From Cellulomonas edaphi (GTDB lineage: Bacteria > Actinomycetota > Actinomycetes > Actinomycetales > Cellulomonadaceae), in the NCBI RefSeq assembly GCF_030362815.1, contig NZ_JAUCGR010000003.1, positions 310,001 through 374,000 on the forward strand: DNA of 64,000 nt. The letters run 5' to 3'. Of this stretch, positions 51,466-60,128 are shown piece by piece. The first letter of the stretch is position 1. Every line of letters begins with the position of its first letter. The notes beneath the pieces are model-generated. The model was not told the DNA's origin and made no database searches. It saw nothing but the letters and a program-made list of their open reading frames with translations. Made by a program: the position numbers and the translations under genes.

Positions 51466-52640
51466 GCCACCCCCACCGTCCGCTCGACGGCAAGGCCCCA
51501 CCGCCGCGCGAGCTCCGGCCATGCCGTGCCGCGCACCGTGGCGCCGCCCGCGTCAGCGCTGAGGGCCGTGGCGACCTCGAGCCCGCCCGTCGTCCGTCGG
51601 ACCACCCCCACCTCGGCCAGGTAGCGCAGGCCTCGGGCGCGCCGCATGTGCAGCACCGCATCGAAGGCGCTCGCGGCCTGGGCGTGCACGGCCGCACGGC
51701 TCAGGCCGGCCAGGGCACCCAGTGCCTCCAGCCGGGCGGGGACGTCGGCGGCGGCGTTGGCGTGCAACGTGGCGCAGCCGCCGTCGTGGCCGGTGTTCAA
51801 GGCCGTCATCACGTCGCCCACCTCGGCGCCTCGGCACTCGCCGAGCACGATCCGGTCGGGCCGCATCCGCATCGCGTGCCGCACCAGGTCGCCCAGCTCG
51901 ACCCGGCCGGCCCCGTCCACGTTCGCCCGGCGCGCGACCATCCGCACCAGGTGGGGGTGCCCGCTCCGGAGCTCACCCGCCTCCTCGATGAGGACGATGC
52001 GCTCGTCGGAGGGCACGACGGCGAGCATCGCGGCCAGCAGCGTCGTCTTGCCCGCGCCGGTCGCGCCGCACACCAGGACGTTCGCGCGGCGCAGCACCAG
52101 GGTGCGGACCACGCTCGCGAGCGGCGGGGCGAGCGTGCCGCACTCGACGAGCGCCTCGAGCGTGAACGCGGCCGCGCGCACCGCTCGCAGGCTGATCAGG
52201 GTGCCGCCGTCGGCGATCGGGGGCAGCACCGCGTGCAGCCGCGTGCCGTCGGGGAGTCGCGCGTCGACGGCCGGCTCGGCGTCGTCGAGGCGCGCCCCGC
52301 CGGCGGCCGCCAGGCGCACGGCCAGCGCGCGGACGTCCGCCGGCGTCCCGAGGTCGACGTCGGTGCGTGACAGCCGACCGCCGCGCTCCACCCATACCTC
52401 CCGCGGCCCGTTGACCAGCACGTCGGTGACGGCTCGGTCGTCCAGGAGCGCCTGCAGCGGACCGGCGCCCAGCATCGCGTCCCGCACCGAGCGGACCATC
52501 GCGCCCGCGGCGGCGGAGCCCAGCACACGTCCGCGCTCACGCGCCGCCTCCTCGAGCGCGCGGGCGATCGCCGCCTCGGAGGCGGCGCCCGCTGCTCCCA
52601 GCCTCGCCCGGACGGCCTCGAGGAGCTCCTCGTCGCTCAC
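51462..52640 (-). CDS. TadA/CpaF-family secretion ATPase
   Basis: A 392-residue hexameric ATPase that drives pilus assembly. The N-domain has ALLDDRAVTDVLVNGPREVW, Walker A is CGATGAGKTTLLAAM, the Asp box is VLIEEAGEL, Walker B RPDRIVLGECRG and the His box GHDGGCATLHAN. All catalytic residues are present. GTG at 52640 overlaps the CpaE-like gene by 4 bp. Confidence 0.93.
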   Translation of the reverse strand: MSDEELLEAVRARLGAAGAASEAAIARALEEAARERGRVLGSAAAGAMVRSVRDAMLGAGPLQALLDDRAVTDVLVNGPREVWVERGGRLSRTDVDLGTPADVRALAVRLAAAGGARLDDAEPAVDARLPDGTRLHAVLPPIADGGTLISLRAVRAAAFTLEALVECGTLAPPLASVVRTLVLRRANVLVCGATGAGKTTLLAAMLAVVPSDERIVLIEEAGELRSGHPHLVRMVARRANVDGAGRVELGDLVRHAMRMRPDRIVLGECRGAEVGDVMTALNTGHDGGCATLHANAAADVPARLEALGALAGLSRAAVHAQAASAFDAVLHMRRARGLRYLAEVGVVRRTTGGLEVATALSADAGGATVRGTAWPELARRWGLAVERTVGVA

Positions 52641-53350
52641 GGCAGGGACCGTTCCAGCGCGCGGACCGTCCGAGCGGTCCGTCCCGCGATCCGCAGGCCA
52701 CCGTGCTCGATCGTCCCTGCCAGCCGGCGGTCGCGTGGCCAGGACGCGGTGACGGGCATCGCCAGGGCGTGGCCCACCTCGGCGGCGCCCATGCCTCCGG
52801 GGGCAGGGCCGCGGACCACCAGCGCGACCGGCACGCCGTTCAGGCGCCCGGCCACCGCGAGCGCCCCTGCGACGCCGGCCAGGTCCCGCGGTGCCACGAG
52901 CACCACGAGATCGCAGGCCGGCACGGCTCCCCTCAGGACCGCGGCACGGTCGAGGTCGAGCACAAGCGCGCCCAGCACGACGCCGAGCGCGCGCAGCACG
53001 TCGCGCACGGCGTCGTCGTCGGGAATCCCGGGACGAGCGCCGTCCGGGCCGAGCACGGCGCACGTCCCCCACCGCGGCAGCAGCGCGACCACGTCCGCAC
53101 CGTCCACCTCGCCGCGGGCGCTCGCCAGGTCGGGCCAGCGCGCGCCCGGGACGCCCTCGAGACCGAGCAGGAGGTCGACGCCGGCGCACGAGCGGTCCAG
53201 GCCGACCAGCGCCGTCGCGGTGCGCTGCGCCAGGCGCTGCGCGAGCGCGGCGGCCAGCACCGTCGCACCGACCCCACCGCGGGCGCCCACCACGCCGACC
53301 GTCAGTGCGCTCGGCCGGGTGGCGCGCGCGGGCCACTCATGAACCTCCAT
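52637..53350 (-). CDS. CpaE/Rv3660c-like MinD-fold protein with degenerate P-loop
   Basis: A 237-residue ParA/MinD-fold protein. The P-loop reads VGVVGARGGVGATVLAAAL: where MinD has KGGxGKT, this has RGGVGAT, lacking both Lys, so nucleotide hydrolysis is doubtful. Later strands LVLDLDRAAVLR and DLVVLVAPRDLAGV agree with the fold. Actinobacterial homologues are called septum-site or CpaE-like and localise the Tad machinery. The ATG at 53350 is chosen; a longer reading would add about 120 residues without recognisable homology. GTGA coupling to tadA. Confidence 0.8.
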   Translation of the reverse strand: MEVHEWPARATRPSALTVGVVGARGGVGATVLAAALAQRLAQRTATALVGLDRSCAGVDLLLGLEGVPGARWPDLASARGEVDGADVVALLPRWGTCAVLGPDGARPGIPDDDAVRDVLRALGVVLGALVLDLDRAAVLRGAVPACDLVVLVAPRDLAGVAGALAVAGRLNGVPVALVVRGPAPGGMGAAEVGHALAMPVTASWPRDRRLAGTIEHGGLRIAGRTARTVRALERSLP

Positions 53351-53573
53351 GGGCCGAGCCTCGCCGGGCGCCACGCCACCGAGGCCGGCGGCGAGCCCGG
53401 ACGTCGGCCGGCGCGTCAGAAGTGGGGCTGTGGTCACCTCGATGTGGGCCCGTCGGGCTACGCTCGCGGCGACAGCCGGTCGAGCACGCCGCATGCCGTC
53501 GAGCACGGCCGTCATCGAGCCACGCCATCGCCAAGCACAGCCATCGTCGAGCACCGAGAGCAGACGGGACCGC

Positions 53574-54380
53574 ATGGACGCCCACCCGAGCACCGACCTG
53601 CGCGAGGCGGCGTTCTTCGACCTGGACAAGACGATCATCGCGACGTCGTCGGCCACGGCGTTCTCGCGCGGGTTCCTGGCGCAGGGCATGCTCACGCGCC
53701 GCAAGGTGCTGCGCACGGCGTACGCGCAGCTCGCCTACCTGCTGGGCGCGGCCGACGAGGACCAGACCGAGCGTCTGCGGGTCCAGCTCTCGCGCAACGT
53801 CGCCGGCTGGGAGGTCTCGCAGGTCTCCGCGGTCGTCGCCGCGACCCTGCACGAGGCCATCGACCCCACGGTGTACGCGGAGGCGGTGGCCCTGATCGAG
53901 GAGCACCACGCCGCGGGACGCGACGTGGTGATCGTCTCCGCCTCCAGCGCGGAGATCGTCGAGCCCATCGCCGCGGTGCTCGGCGCCGACCACGTGATCG
54001 CCTCGCGGATGGCGGTGGACGCGGGTCGCTACACGGGTGCGATCGACTTCTACGCCTACGGCGAGAACAAGGCGGTGGGTATCCGCGAGATCGCCGAGCG
54101 GGAGGGCTACGACCTCACGCGCAGCTTCGCGTACTCCGACTCGATCACCGACGCCCCCATGCTGGGCGCCGTCGGCCACGCCTTCGCCGTGAACCCCGAC
54201 CGCACGCTGCGCCGCCTTGCCGCGGAGGAGGGCTGGGGGGTGCTGGCCTTCACGCGACCCGTCCCGCTGTTCGCGTTCGCCCGCAGGCCCGCCTCCATCG
54301 TCGTGCTCGGCGTGGCCGTCCTCGTGGCGGCCGGCATCGCCGTGGGGTGGCAGCTCGGCAGACGCAGGGCGCACGCCTGA
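53574..54380 (+). CDS. HAD-IB family phosphatase with C-terminal membrane helix (Rv3661-like)
   Basis: A 268-residue HAD hydrolase. Motif I is AFFDLDKTI, motif II Ser in VIVSASSAEI, motif III Lys in GENKAVGI and motif IV FAYSDSITDAPML. A C-terminal hydrophobic segment (IVVLGVAVLVAAGIAVGW) followed by Arg residues should anchor it in the membrane. Like Rv3661 it is divergent from the CpaE-like gene next to the Tad cluster. Substrate unknown. A stem-loop ends the unit. Confidence 0.9.
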   Translation: MDAHPSTDLREAAFFDLDKTIIATSSATAFSRGFLAQGMLTRRKVLRTAYAQLAYLLGAADEDQTERLRVQLSRNVAGWEVSQVSAVVAATLHEAIDPTVYAEAVALIEEHHAAGRDVVIVSASSAEIVEPIAAVLGADHVIASRMAVDAGRYTGAIDFYAYGENKAVGIREIAEREGYDLTRSFAYSDSITDAPMLGAVGHAFAVNPDRTLRRLAAEEGWGVLAFTRPVPLFAFARRPASIVVLGVAVLVAAGIAVGWQLGRRRAHA

Positions 54381-54398
54381 GCCATCCGCATGACGGGA

Positions 54399-54434
54399 TC
54401 GCGGTCCCACCATATGACCCTCGCAGGACCGCGA
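54399..54434 (+). terminator. Stem-loop after the second HAD-IB gene
   Basis: TCGCGGTCC (54399-54407) and GGACCGCGA (54426-54434) form a perfect 9-bp stem with an 18-nt loop, starting 18 bp beyond the stop. Confidence 0.6.
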
Positions 54435-54528
54435 CCTGCAGGGACGCGACGAGCCCTTCCCATCCGCTCGCGTGCGGAGTACCACAAGAGTCACAACTGC
54501 ATGACCGCGAGAACCCACGCGCAGGAGA

Positions 54529-54639
54529 GCCCACCTATGGGCAGTCCGACCGGGCTAGACCCGTTGCGGACCACACAGAGCGCGCACTGCTAACTCCCGG
54601 CCGCAGTGGTACGACGGCGCTCCTCCGGGGCGCCGTCGT
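54529..54639 (+). other. Cluster of four small hairpins between two genes, possible noncoding RNA
   Basis: Read on the plus strand: GCCCA/TGGGC (54529-54542), CGGG/CCCG (54551-54563), CACTGC/GCAGTG (54585-54608) and ACGACGGCGC/GCGCCGTCGT (54611-54639). The last can also terminate the convergent Fic gene. The stretch from 54440 has no plausible CDS and lies beyond the HAD-IB terminator. No known RNA family was recognised and no strong promoter was found. Confidence 0.35.
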
Positions 54640-54671
54640 TGCGTGCCCGGGTCCTGCCAGCGACGCCCGGG

Positions 54672-55517
54672 CTACCCCGAGCGCGAGGACAGCGACCCGC
54701 TGAGCACCGCGTCGGCGACGTCGTGGGCTGCGCCCGCCCCGGTCACGACGCCGTCCGCGCACGCCGACACCCACGCGCCGACACCCGCGGCGGACCCGGT
54801 GGCGAACCCCGCGGCGGCACCCAGGTACGCGTTGGGCGCCGCCGCCCAGGCGGCCTCGCACACCACGGACCCCGTCGGGTCGAGGCCGCGCGACGTCAGC
54901 ACCAGCCGGGCCACGGCCCGCGCCACCACGCCGTTCCCCGCGACGAACGGACGCACCGTGAGCAGCTCGCCGTGCACCACGGCCCCGACGACGAGCGCAG
55001 GAGCGGACGAGGCGGACAGCACCGAGCCCAGCAGCGACAGGCGGGCGGCCAGCTCGTCGCCGCGCGGGGCGACGCCCAGGCCGGTGAGGTCCGCGGGGTC
55101 GTCGTCCACCCGCAGGCGGCCCAGGTCACGGTCCGCCACGAGGCCCGTCGCCGCGGCCGCATGGACGCGCGCCAGCAGCTGCGCCAGCGGCGGGAGCGCG
55201 GGGGCACGCGGCGCGCCGAGGTCCGGCATCAGGCTCTCGACCAGCGCGGCCGCGCGGAGCGCACCACCGGCGAGCGCGAACGGCGCCCCGGACGGCACCG
55301 GTCCCCCGGTCGCCACCGAGCGCAGCGCCTCCACGGGGACGCGGCCGCCGTCGAGCGCCGCACTGGCGCGCGCCGACCGGATCCCGGCCTCGGCCCGCAC
55401 CTCCCGCCAGCGCCGCCGGTACGCCTCGTGCCAGCGCAGCTCCTCGCACGCGCTCCGTGCCCGTGCCAGCGCGTCGGCGACTCCGTCCAGGTCGACGAGC
55501 GGCGCGAGCGGATCCAC
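54672..55517 (-). CDS. Fic-fold protein with degenerate active-site motif
   Basis: A 281-residue helical protein resembling actinobacterial Fic-family proteins. The motif position reads LLTVRPFVAGNGVVARAVAR: compared with HPFx(D/E)GNGRxxR, the catalytic His is Arg, the acidic residue is Ala and the first Arg is Val. AMP transfer by the usual mechanism is therefore unlikely. The start is GTG at 55517, 7 nt after TAGGGT, leaderless and only 36 bp from the divergent malic enzyme ATG. The role is unknown. Confidence 0.75.
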   Translation of the reverse strand: MDPLAPLVDLDGVADALARARSACEELRWHEAYRRRWREVRAEAGIRSARASAALDGGRVPVEALRSVATGGPVPSGAPFALAGGALRAAALVESLMPDLGAPRAPALPPLAQLLARVHAAAATGLVADRDLGRLRVDDDPADLTGLGVAPRGDELAARLSLLGSVLSASSAPALVVGAVVHGELLTVRPFVAGNGVVARAVARLVLTSRGLDPTGSVVCEAAWAAAPNAYLGAAAGFATGSAAGVGAWVSACADGVVTGAGAAHDVADAVLSGSLSSRSG

Positions 55518-55553
55518 GGGCGCCACCCTAGGCGCCGGGGCAGACTGGCACGT
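55518..55553. promoter_or_regulatory. Compact divergent leaderless promoters (Fic / malic enzyme)
   Basis: In a 36-bp gap, TAGGGT (55530-55525, minus) is 7 nt from the Fic GTG and CAGACT (55541-55546, plus) is 7 nt from the malic enzyme ATG. The two -10 elements are 10 bp apart, so each promoter's -35 region lies inside the other gene and the two polymerases would compete. Confidence 0.6.
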
Positions 55554-56948
55554 ATGCCGGCACCGAGCGTCTCGTCGTCCATCACCGCGCGGCTCCAGGT
55601 CAGGGCTCGCCCCACGGCGGTGAGCGAGCTGACGACTGCGATCGAGGAGGCCGGCGGCATCGTGACGGCGCTGGACGTCACCGCATCGGGCCACGAGCAC
55701 ATGACCGTCGACGTCACCTGCGCCACGCGCGGCGAGCACCACGCGGCCGAGATCGTCGAGGCCCTGAAGCAGCTCGCGGGCGTGGCCGTCGACCGGGTGA
55801 GCGACCGCACCTTCCTCATGCACCTCGGTGGCAAGCTCGAGATCACGTCCAAGGTGCCGCTGCGCAACCGCGACGACCTGTCGATGGCCTACACGCCGGG
55901 CGTGGCGCGCGTGTGCGAGGCGATCGCCGCGCACCCCGACGACGCGCGCCGCCTGACCATCAAGCGCAACACCATCGCGGTGGTGACCGACGGGACCGCG
56001 GTCCTGGGCCTGGGCGACATCGGCCCCCTGGCGGCGCTGCCCGTGATGGAGGGCAAGGCGGTGCTGTTCAAGCGCTTCGCCGACATCGACGCCTTTCCGA
56101 TCGCGCTGGACACCACGGACGTCGACCAGATCGTCGAGACGGTGTGCGCGATCGCGCCCGTCTTCGCCGGCATCAACCTCGAGGACATCTCGGCCCCACG
56201 CTGCTTCGAGGTGGAGCGCCGCCTGCGCGAACGGCTCGACATCCCCGTGTTCCACGACGACCAGCACGGCACGGCCATCGTGGTGGTCGCCGCGCTGACC
56301 AACGCGCTCACGGTCGTGGGCAAGGACATCCGATCCGTGAAGGTGGTGCTCTCCGGCGCGGGTGCGGCGGGGACTGCCGTGCTCAGGCTGCTGCTCGCGG
56401 CGGGCGTCACCGACGTCGTGGTCGCGGACATCGACGGCATCGTCCACGCCGGCCGGCCGGGGCTCACCGAGCGGCTGGCCTGGACGGCGGGCGTGACCAA
56501 CCCGCGCGGGCTGACGGGCACGGTGCGCGACGCGCTCGCGGGCGCGGACGTGTTCATCGGGGTCTCCGCGCCCGACGTCATCTCGGGCGAGGACGTCGCG
56601 ACGATGGCCCCCGACGCGATCGTGTTCGCGCTCGCCAACCCGCGTCCCGAGGTGGACCCGGACGAGGCCGCGCAGCACGCCGCGGTCGTGGGGACGGGCC
56701 GTTCGGACTTCGCGAACCAGATCAACAACGTGCTCGCGTTCCCGGGGGTCTTCCGCGGCCTGCTCGACGCGCAGTCGCACCGGATCACGGACACGATGCT
56801 GCTGGCCGCGGCGCACGCGCTCGCGTCCGTGGTCACGCCCGACGAGCTCAACCCGACCTACATCGTGCCGAGCGTCTTCAACCCCGAGGTCACCACGCGC
56901 GTGGCGGCGGCCGTCGCCGGCGCGGCGCGAGCACCCCGCACCGCCTGA
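55554..56948 (+). CDS. NAD-dependent malic enzyme with N-terminal ACT domain
   Basis: A 464-residue enzyme converting malate to pyruvate and CO2. Residues 10-85 form an ACT domain ([20 protein letters not shown]), a likely amino-acid sensor. The malic enzyme core has [46 protein letters not shown] and the Rossmann motif [16 protein letters not shown]. The ACT-fused form is common in actinobacteria. Start ATG at 55554 by promoter position. Three 16-bp repeats follow the stop. Confidence 0.94.
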   Translation: MPAPSVSSSITARLQVRARPTAVSELTTAIEEAGGIVTALDVTASGHEHMTVDVTCATRGEHHAAEIVEALKQLAGVAVDRVSDRTFLMHLGGKLEITSKVPLRNRDDLSMAYTPGVARVCEAIAAHPDDARRLTIKRNTIAVVTDGTAVLGLGDIGPLAALPVMEGKAVLFKRFADIDAFPIALDTTDVDQIVETVCAIAPVFAGINLEDISAPRCFEVERRLRERLDIPVFHDDQHGTAIVVVAALTNALTVVGKDIRSVKVVLSGAGAAGTAVLRLLLAAGVTDVVVADIDGIVHAGRPGLTERLAWTAGVTNPRGLTGTVRDALAGADVFIGVSAPDVISGEDVATMAPDAIVFALANPRPEVDPDEAAQHAAVVGTGRSDFANQINNVLAFPGVFRGLLDAQSHRITDTMLLAAAHALASVVTPDELNPTYIVPSVFNPEVTTRVAAAVAGAARAPRTA

Positions 56949-57005
56949 CGCCGGCTCAGCCTGACGCCGGCTCAGCCTGACGCCGGCTCAGCTGACGCGC
57001 TCAGC
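56945..57005. repeat. Three perfect 16-bp tandem repeats between convergent genes
   Basis: CTGACGCCGGCTCAGC occurs at 56945-56960, 56961-56976 and 56977-56992, followed by a partial unit that forms GCTGA/TCAGC around CGCGC (56991-57005). The first copy includes the malic enzyme stop, the last element the stop of the convergent flavoprotein. Slippage-prone and possibly acting as terminator. Confidence 0.85.
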
Positions 57006-58119
57006 GCCAGGCGCCTCGCACGTACTGCGGCTGCCACCCCGTGGCCTCCACGCGTGCCCGGTCCACGACCGGTCCGCTGCCGGGCAGGACGCGCGTCGCG
57101 ACGCCCAGCTCGTGCGCCGCGCGCAGCGCCCACGACGGGTCACGCAGCGCGCCGCGGCCGATCAGCACGGCGTCGGCATCGCCCGCCGCCACGACCCGAT
57201 CGGCGAGCGCGGGGTCCTCGAGCACGCCCACGGCCGCGACCGGCAGCCCCGAGATCGCCCGCACCTCCCGCGCCGCCGGCACCTGGTAGGCGGGGCCGAC
57301 GGGGATGTCCGCGAGCGCGTTGCCGCCCGTGGACACGTCGACGAGGTCCACGCCGTGCCCGGCGAGCTCCTTGGCGACCAGCGCCACGTCCTCGACGCCC
57401 AGCCCGTCCGGCACCCAGTCGGTGGCCGAGACGCGCACCGCCAGGGGCAGGTGGTCGGGCCACTCCGCGCGCACGGCGTCCGCGGTCTCCACCAGCAGGC
57501 GCGCACGGTTCTCGGCCGTGCCGCCGTACTCGTCGTCACGCGTGTTCGACAGCGGCGACAGGAACTGGTGCAGCAGGTAGCCGTGCGCGGCGTGGATCTC
57601 GACCACGTCGAAGCCGGCAGCGAGCGCCCGACGGGTGGCCGCGGCGAACTGGCGCGGGATCCGCGCGACCGCCGCGGCGCTCAGCTCCGCCGGCGCGGCG
57701 AGGCCCGGGAACGCGACCGGGGACGGTGCCAAGGCCTCCCAGCCGCCCTCGGCGACGGGGACGGTCCCGTCGCCCGGGACGAACGGCGCGTACGTCGAGG
57801 CCTTGCGGCCGGCGTGCGCGAGCTGGATGCCGACGTGCGTGCCGCGCGCGTGCACGAAGTCCGTGATGCGCCGCCAGGCGACCACCTGCTCGTCGTTCCA
57901 GATGCCGGTGTCCTGCGGCGAGATCCGCCCTTCGGGTGCGACCGCGGTCGCCTCGGTGAGCAGCAGGCCGAACCCGCCCGACGCGCGTGCGCCCAGGTGC
58001 ACCAGGTGCCAGTCGTTCGGCACGCCGTCCACCGCGGAGTACTGGCACATCGGCGCGAGCCACGCACGGTTGACGAACGTCGTGCCGCGCAGGGAGAGGG
58101 GGTCGAACAGAGAGGTCAT
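57001..58119 (-). CDS. Old yellow enzyme-family NADH:flavin oxidoreductase (YqjM-like)
   Basis: A 372-residue FMN TIM barrel. Motifs are RAWLAPMCQYSAVDG (Cys that tunes FMN, as in YqjM), QLAHAGRKAS, VEIHAAHGYLLHQFLSPLSN and DAVLIGRGALRDP. It reduces activated C=C bonds with NAD(P)H; YqjM relatives respond to oxidative or electrophile stress. ATG at 58119 with TAGCGT 7 nt upstream (leaderless). Confidence 0.94.
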   Translation of the reverse strand: MTSLFDPLSLRGTTFVNRAWLAPMCQYSAVDGVPNDWHLVHLGARASGGFGLLLTEATAVAPEGRISPQDTGIWNDEQVVAWRRITDFVHARGTHVGIQLAHAGRKASTYAPFVPGDGTVPVAEGGWEALAPSPVAFPGLAAPAELSAAAVARIPRQFAAATRRALAAGFDVVEIHAAHGYLLHQFLSPLSNTRDDEYGGTAENRARLLVETADAVRAEWPDHLPLAVRVSATDWVPDGLGVEDVALVAKELAGHGVDLVDVSTGGNALADIPVGPAYQVPAAREVRAISGLPVAAVGVLEDPALADRVVAAGDADAVLIGRGALRDPSWALRAAHELGVATRVLPGSGPVVDRARVEATGWQPQYVRGAWR

Positions 58120-58209
58120 GGCGGGCACGCTACGTCCACCACGGCGCGGGTGCTCGGCCGTCGGTCCTTCGTCCCAGAGCGTGGGCGGATCGTCGCGGCA
58201 CCCTGAGCC

Positions 58210-59034
58210 GTGCTCTCCATCACCGAGACCGTCGACCTGCACGCCGACGCCGCGCGCCACAAGGCCGAGCTCCTGCGCACGCCGTGGGTCTTCCTCATCC
58301 GCACGGCGCTCGCGGGTGCCTACATCGGCATCGGCGTGCTCATCCTGGCGACCGCCGGTGGACCGCTCGCGGCCGTGGGGTCCCCGTTCGCGCCGCTGGT
58401 GCAGGGGCTGGTGTTCGGCGTCGCGCTGACGATCGTCGTCATCGCCGGTGCCGAGCTGGCCACCTCGGCGATGATGATCCTGACCCAGGGCGTCATGCGC
58501 AGCGCCGTGCGCTGGAGTCGGGCCGTGGTCACGTTGCTCGCCACGCTGGGCGGCAACCTCGTGGGCGCGTTCGGGTTCGCCACGCTGGTGCATGCGTCGG
58601 GGGTGCTCGGAGGGGGCACGGCCGGCGGCGCGATGATCGACACGATGATCGAGCACAAGGCCGCCGAGTCCACGGGCCAGCTGTTCGTGCGCGGCATCCT
58701 GTGCAACCTGCTCGTGTGCCTGGCCATCTGGTGCGCGGCCCGGCTGCGCAGCGAGGGCGCGCGCATCGCCGCGATCTTCGCGTGCGTCATGGTGTTCATC
58801 ACCTCGGGCTTCGAGCACGTCGTCGCCAACATGACCACGTTCTCGCTCGGCCTGCTGTCCGGAGCGCCCGGCGCGACGATCGGTGAGTTCGCGCGCAACA
58901 TCGCGGCCGTCGGGCTGGGCAACACGGTGGGCGGCGCCCTGCTGGTCGGCGCGGCGTACGCGTACGGCAGCCGACGAGCCACGGCCGACACGGCCGCGCC
59001 GCAGAGCGAGCCGGAGGTCACCGCAATACGGTGA
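58210..59034 (+). CDS. Formate/nitrite transporter family channel
   Basis: A 274-residue FNT protein with six hydrophobic helices. TALAGAYIGIGVLILATAGG (helix 1), GAELATSAMMILTQGVMR and the GNLVGA motif of helix 3 agree with the pentameric anion channels that move formate, nitrite or hydrosulfide. A cytosolic N-terminus of about 25 residues precedes helix 1. GTG at 58210 gives a normal length. No nitrite or formate enzyme gene is beside it, so the substrate is open. Confidence 0.9.
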   Translation: MLSITETVDLHADAARHKAELLRTPWVFLIRTALAGAYIGIGVLILATAGGPLAAVGSPFAPLVQGLVFGVALTIVVIAGAELATSAMMILTQGVMRSAVRWSRAVVTLLATLGGNLVGAFGFATLVHASGVLGGGTAGGAMIDTMIEHKAAESTGQLFVRGILCNLLVCLAIWCAARLRSEGARIAAIFACVMVFITSGFEHVVANMTTFSLGLLSGAPGATIGEFARNIAAVGLGNTVGGALLVGAAYAYGSRRATADTAAPQSEPEVTAIR

Positions 59035-59042
59035 CGGGGAGC

Positions 59043-59062
59043 AGCGGCACGCGGGTGCCGCT
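59043..59062 (+). terminator. Stem-loop after the FNT gene
   Basis: AGCGGCAC (59043-59050) and GTGCCGCT (59055-59062) form a perfect 8-bp stem with a 4-nt loop just after the stop, followed by a C run and the RBS of the next gene. Confidence 0.5.
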
Positions 59063-59084
59063 TCCCCCCACCTCAGGAGCACGG

Positions 59085-60014
59085 ATGAGCACCTCCGACC
59101 CCGACCGCCCGACCGACGACACGGCGACCGTGCCGGCGCAGGCCCCGGCCGACGAGGCGACGACCAGCGTGCTCGGTGCACCGGTCGCCGACGAGCCGCG
59201 CGCGGCGGCATCTCCGGCCGTGAACGAGGCACCCACCGACACCGGACGCCACGCGGTGGTCCGCCCGGCGCCCACGCCTCCCCCGCCCACGGCCCCCGCC
59301 TCCCCGGCCCCCGCGCCGGCACGAGCGACCACGACGGCCCCCGCCGGGACCCCGACGCCCACCGGGTCGGCGTCCGACTCCGGGCCGGCGACGGCCGTCG
59401 TCCCGCCGACCACCCACGCCCCGAGCACCGCGCCGCAGCCCGTCGTCGCGGCCGACCCGTCGCGCGAGTCCACGCAGACCACACCGCCTGCGGCCGACGA
59501 CGACGAGTTGTTCCCCGACCCGAACGCGCCGCGCTCCACGTCGTTCGGCACGCACGTCCTCGGCTCCCTGGTCGGCCTTGTGCTGGGTCCGGCCGCCGCG
59601 GGGACGCTCCTGCTCGGCCAGGCCCGGATTCTCGAGGCGCAGGCCGACGGGTGGACCGACACGGTCGACACCGTCGGCATCGTCCTGGTGGGAGTCGGGC
59701 TGCTGCTGCTCGGCTGGGTCGCGCTCCTGGCCATCTGGACGCCAGCCGTGCCGATCACCGCGGGCATCGTGCTGTCCGGGCTGGGCGGCGTCGCCCTCAT
59801 CGCGCCGGGCGTCGCGCGCGACCTGACCCTCCGATACATCGACTCCTCGGGGTGGCACCTGACCATCACGCAGGTGCTCGTGGCCGGGACGAGCGGGACG
59901 CTGCTCACCGCCGGGTTCCTGCTGCTGCTCGCCGGTCTGGTCGCCGTGGCGGTCAAGCGGCGGGGGCTGCGGCTCGGCGAGTTCCGCGAGCGCCACCGCA
60001 CCGCGTCGTCCTAG
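59085..60014 (+). CDS. Hypothetical membrane protein with long disordered N-terminus
   Basis: A 309-residue protein. The first ~155 residues are Pro/Ala/Thr-rich and disordered, ending in an acidic DDDELFPDPNAP. Then come four predicted helices: LGSLVGLVLGPAAAGTLLLG, VGIVLVGVGLLLLGWVALLA, ITAGIVLSGLGGVALIAPGV and LLTAGFLLLLAGLVAVAVK. The basic C-terminus is cytosolic. No known domain was recognised; it resembles cell-envelope proteins of unknown function in actinobacteria. RBS AGGAG at 59074-59078 fixes the start. Confidence 0.75.
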   Translation: MSTSDPDRPTDDTATVPAQAPADEATTSVLGAPVADEPRAAASPAVNEAPTDTGRHAVVRPAPTPPPPTAPASPAPAPARATTTAPAGTPTPTGSASDSGPATAVVPPTTHAPSTAPQPVVAADPSRESTQTTPPAADDDELFPDPNAPRSTSFGTHVLGSLVGLVLGPAAAGTLLLGQARILEAQADGWTDTVDTVGIVLVGVGLLLLGWVALLAIWTPAVPITAGIVLSGLGGVALIAPGVARDLTLRYIDSSGWHLTITQVLVAGTSGTLLTAGFLLLLAGLVAVAVKRRGLRLGEFRERHRTASS

Positions 60015-60128
60015 TCCACGCCGTCGGCCGCGGGTCGAGGCATCAGGGCCGGACAACTAGAGTGCCCTCCGGGGCGCTGCTGGTCTGCTCTGCCCCTCCG
60101 CACCGATGCCGCTGCACAGGAGGTCTGC

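Noticed and set aside
53351-53716. Upstream extension of the CpaE-like protein by about 120 residues
   Set aside because: No receiver-like or other domain was recognised and the region includes the promoter side of the divergent HAD-IB gene; it remains possible.
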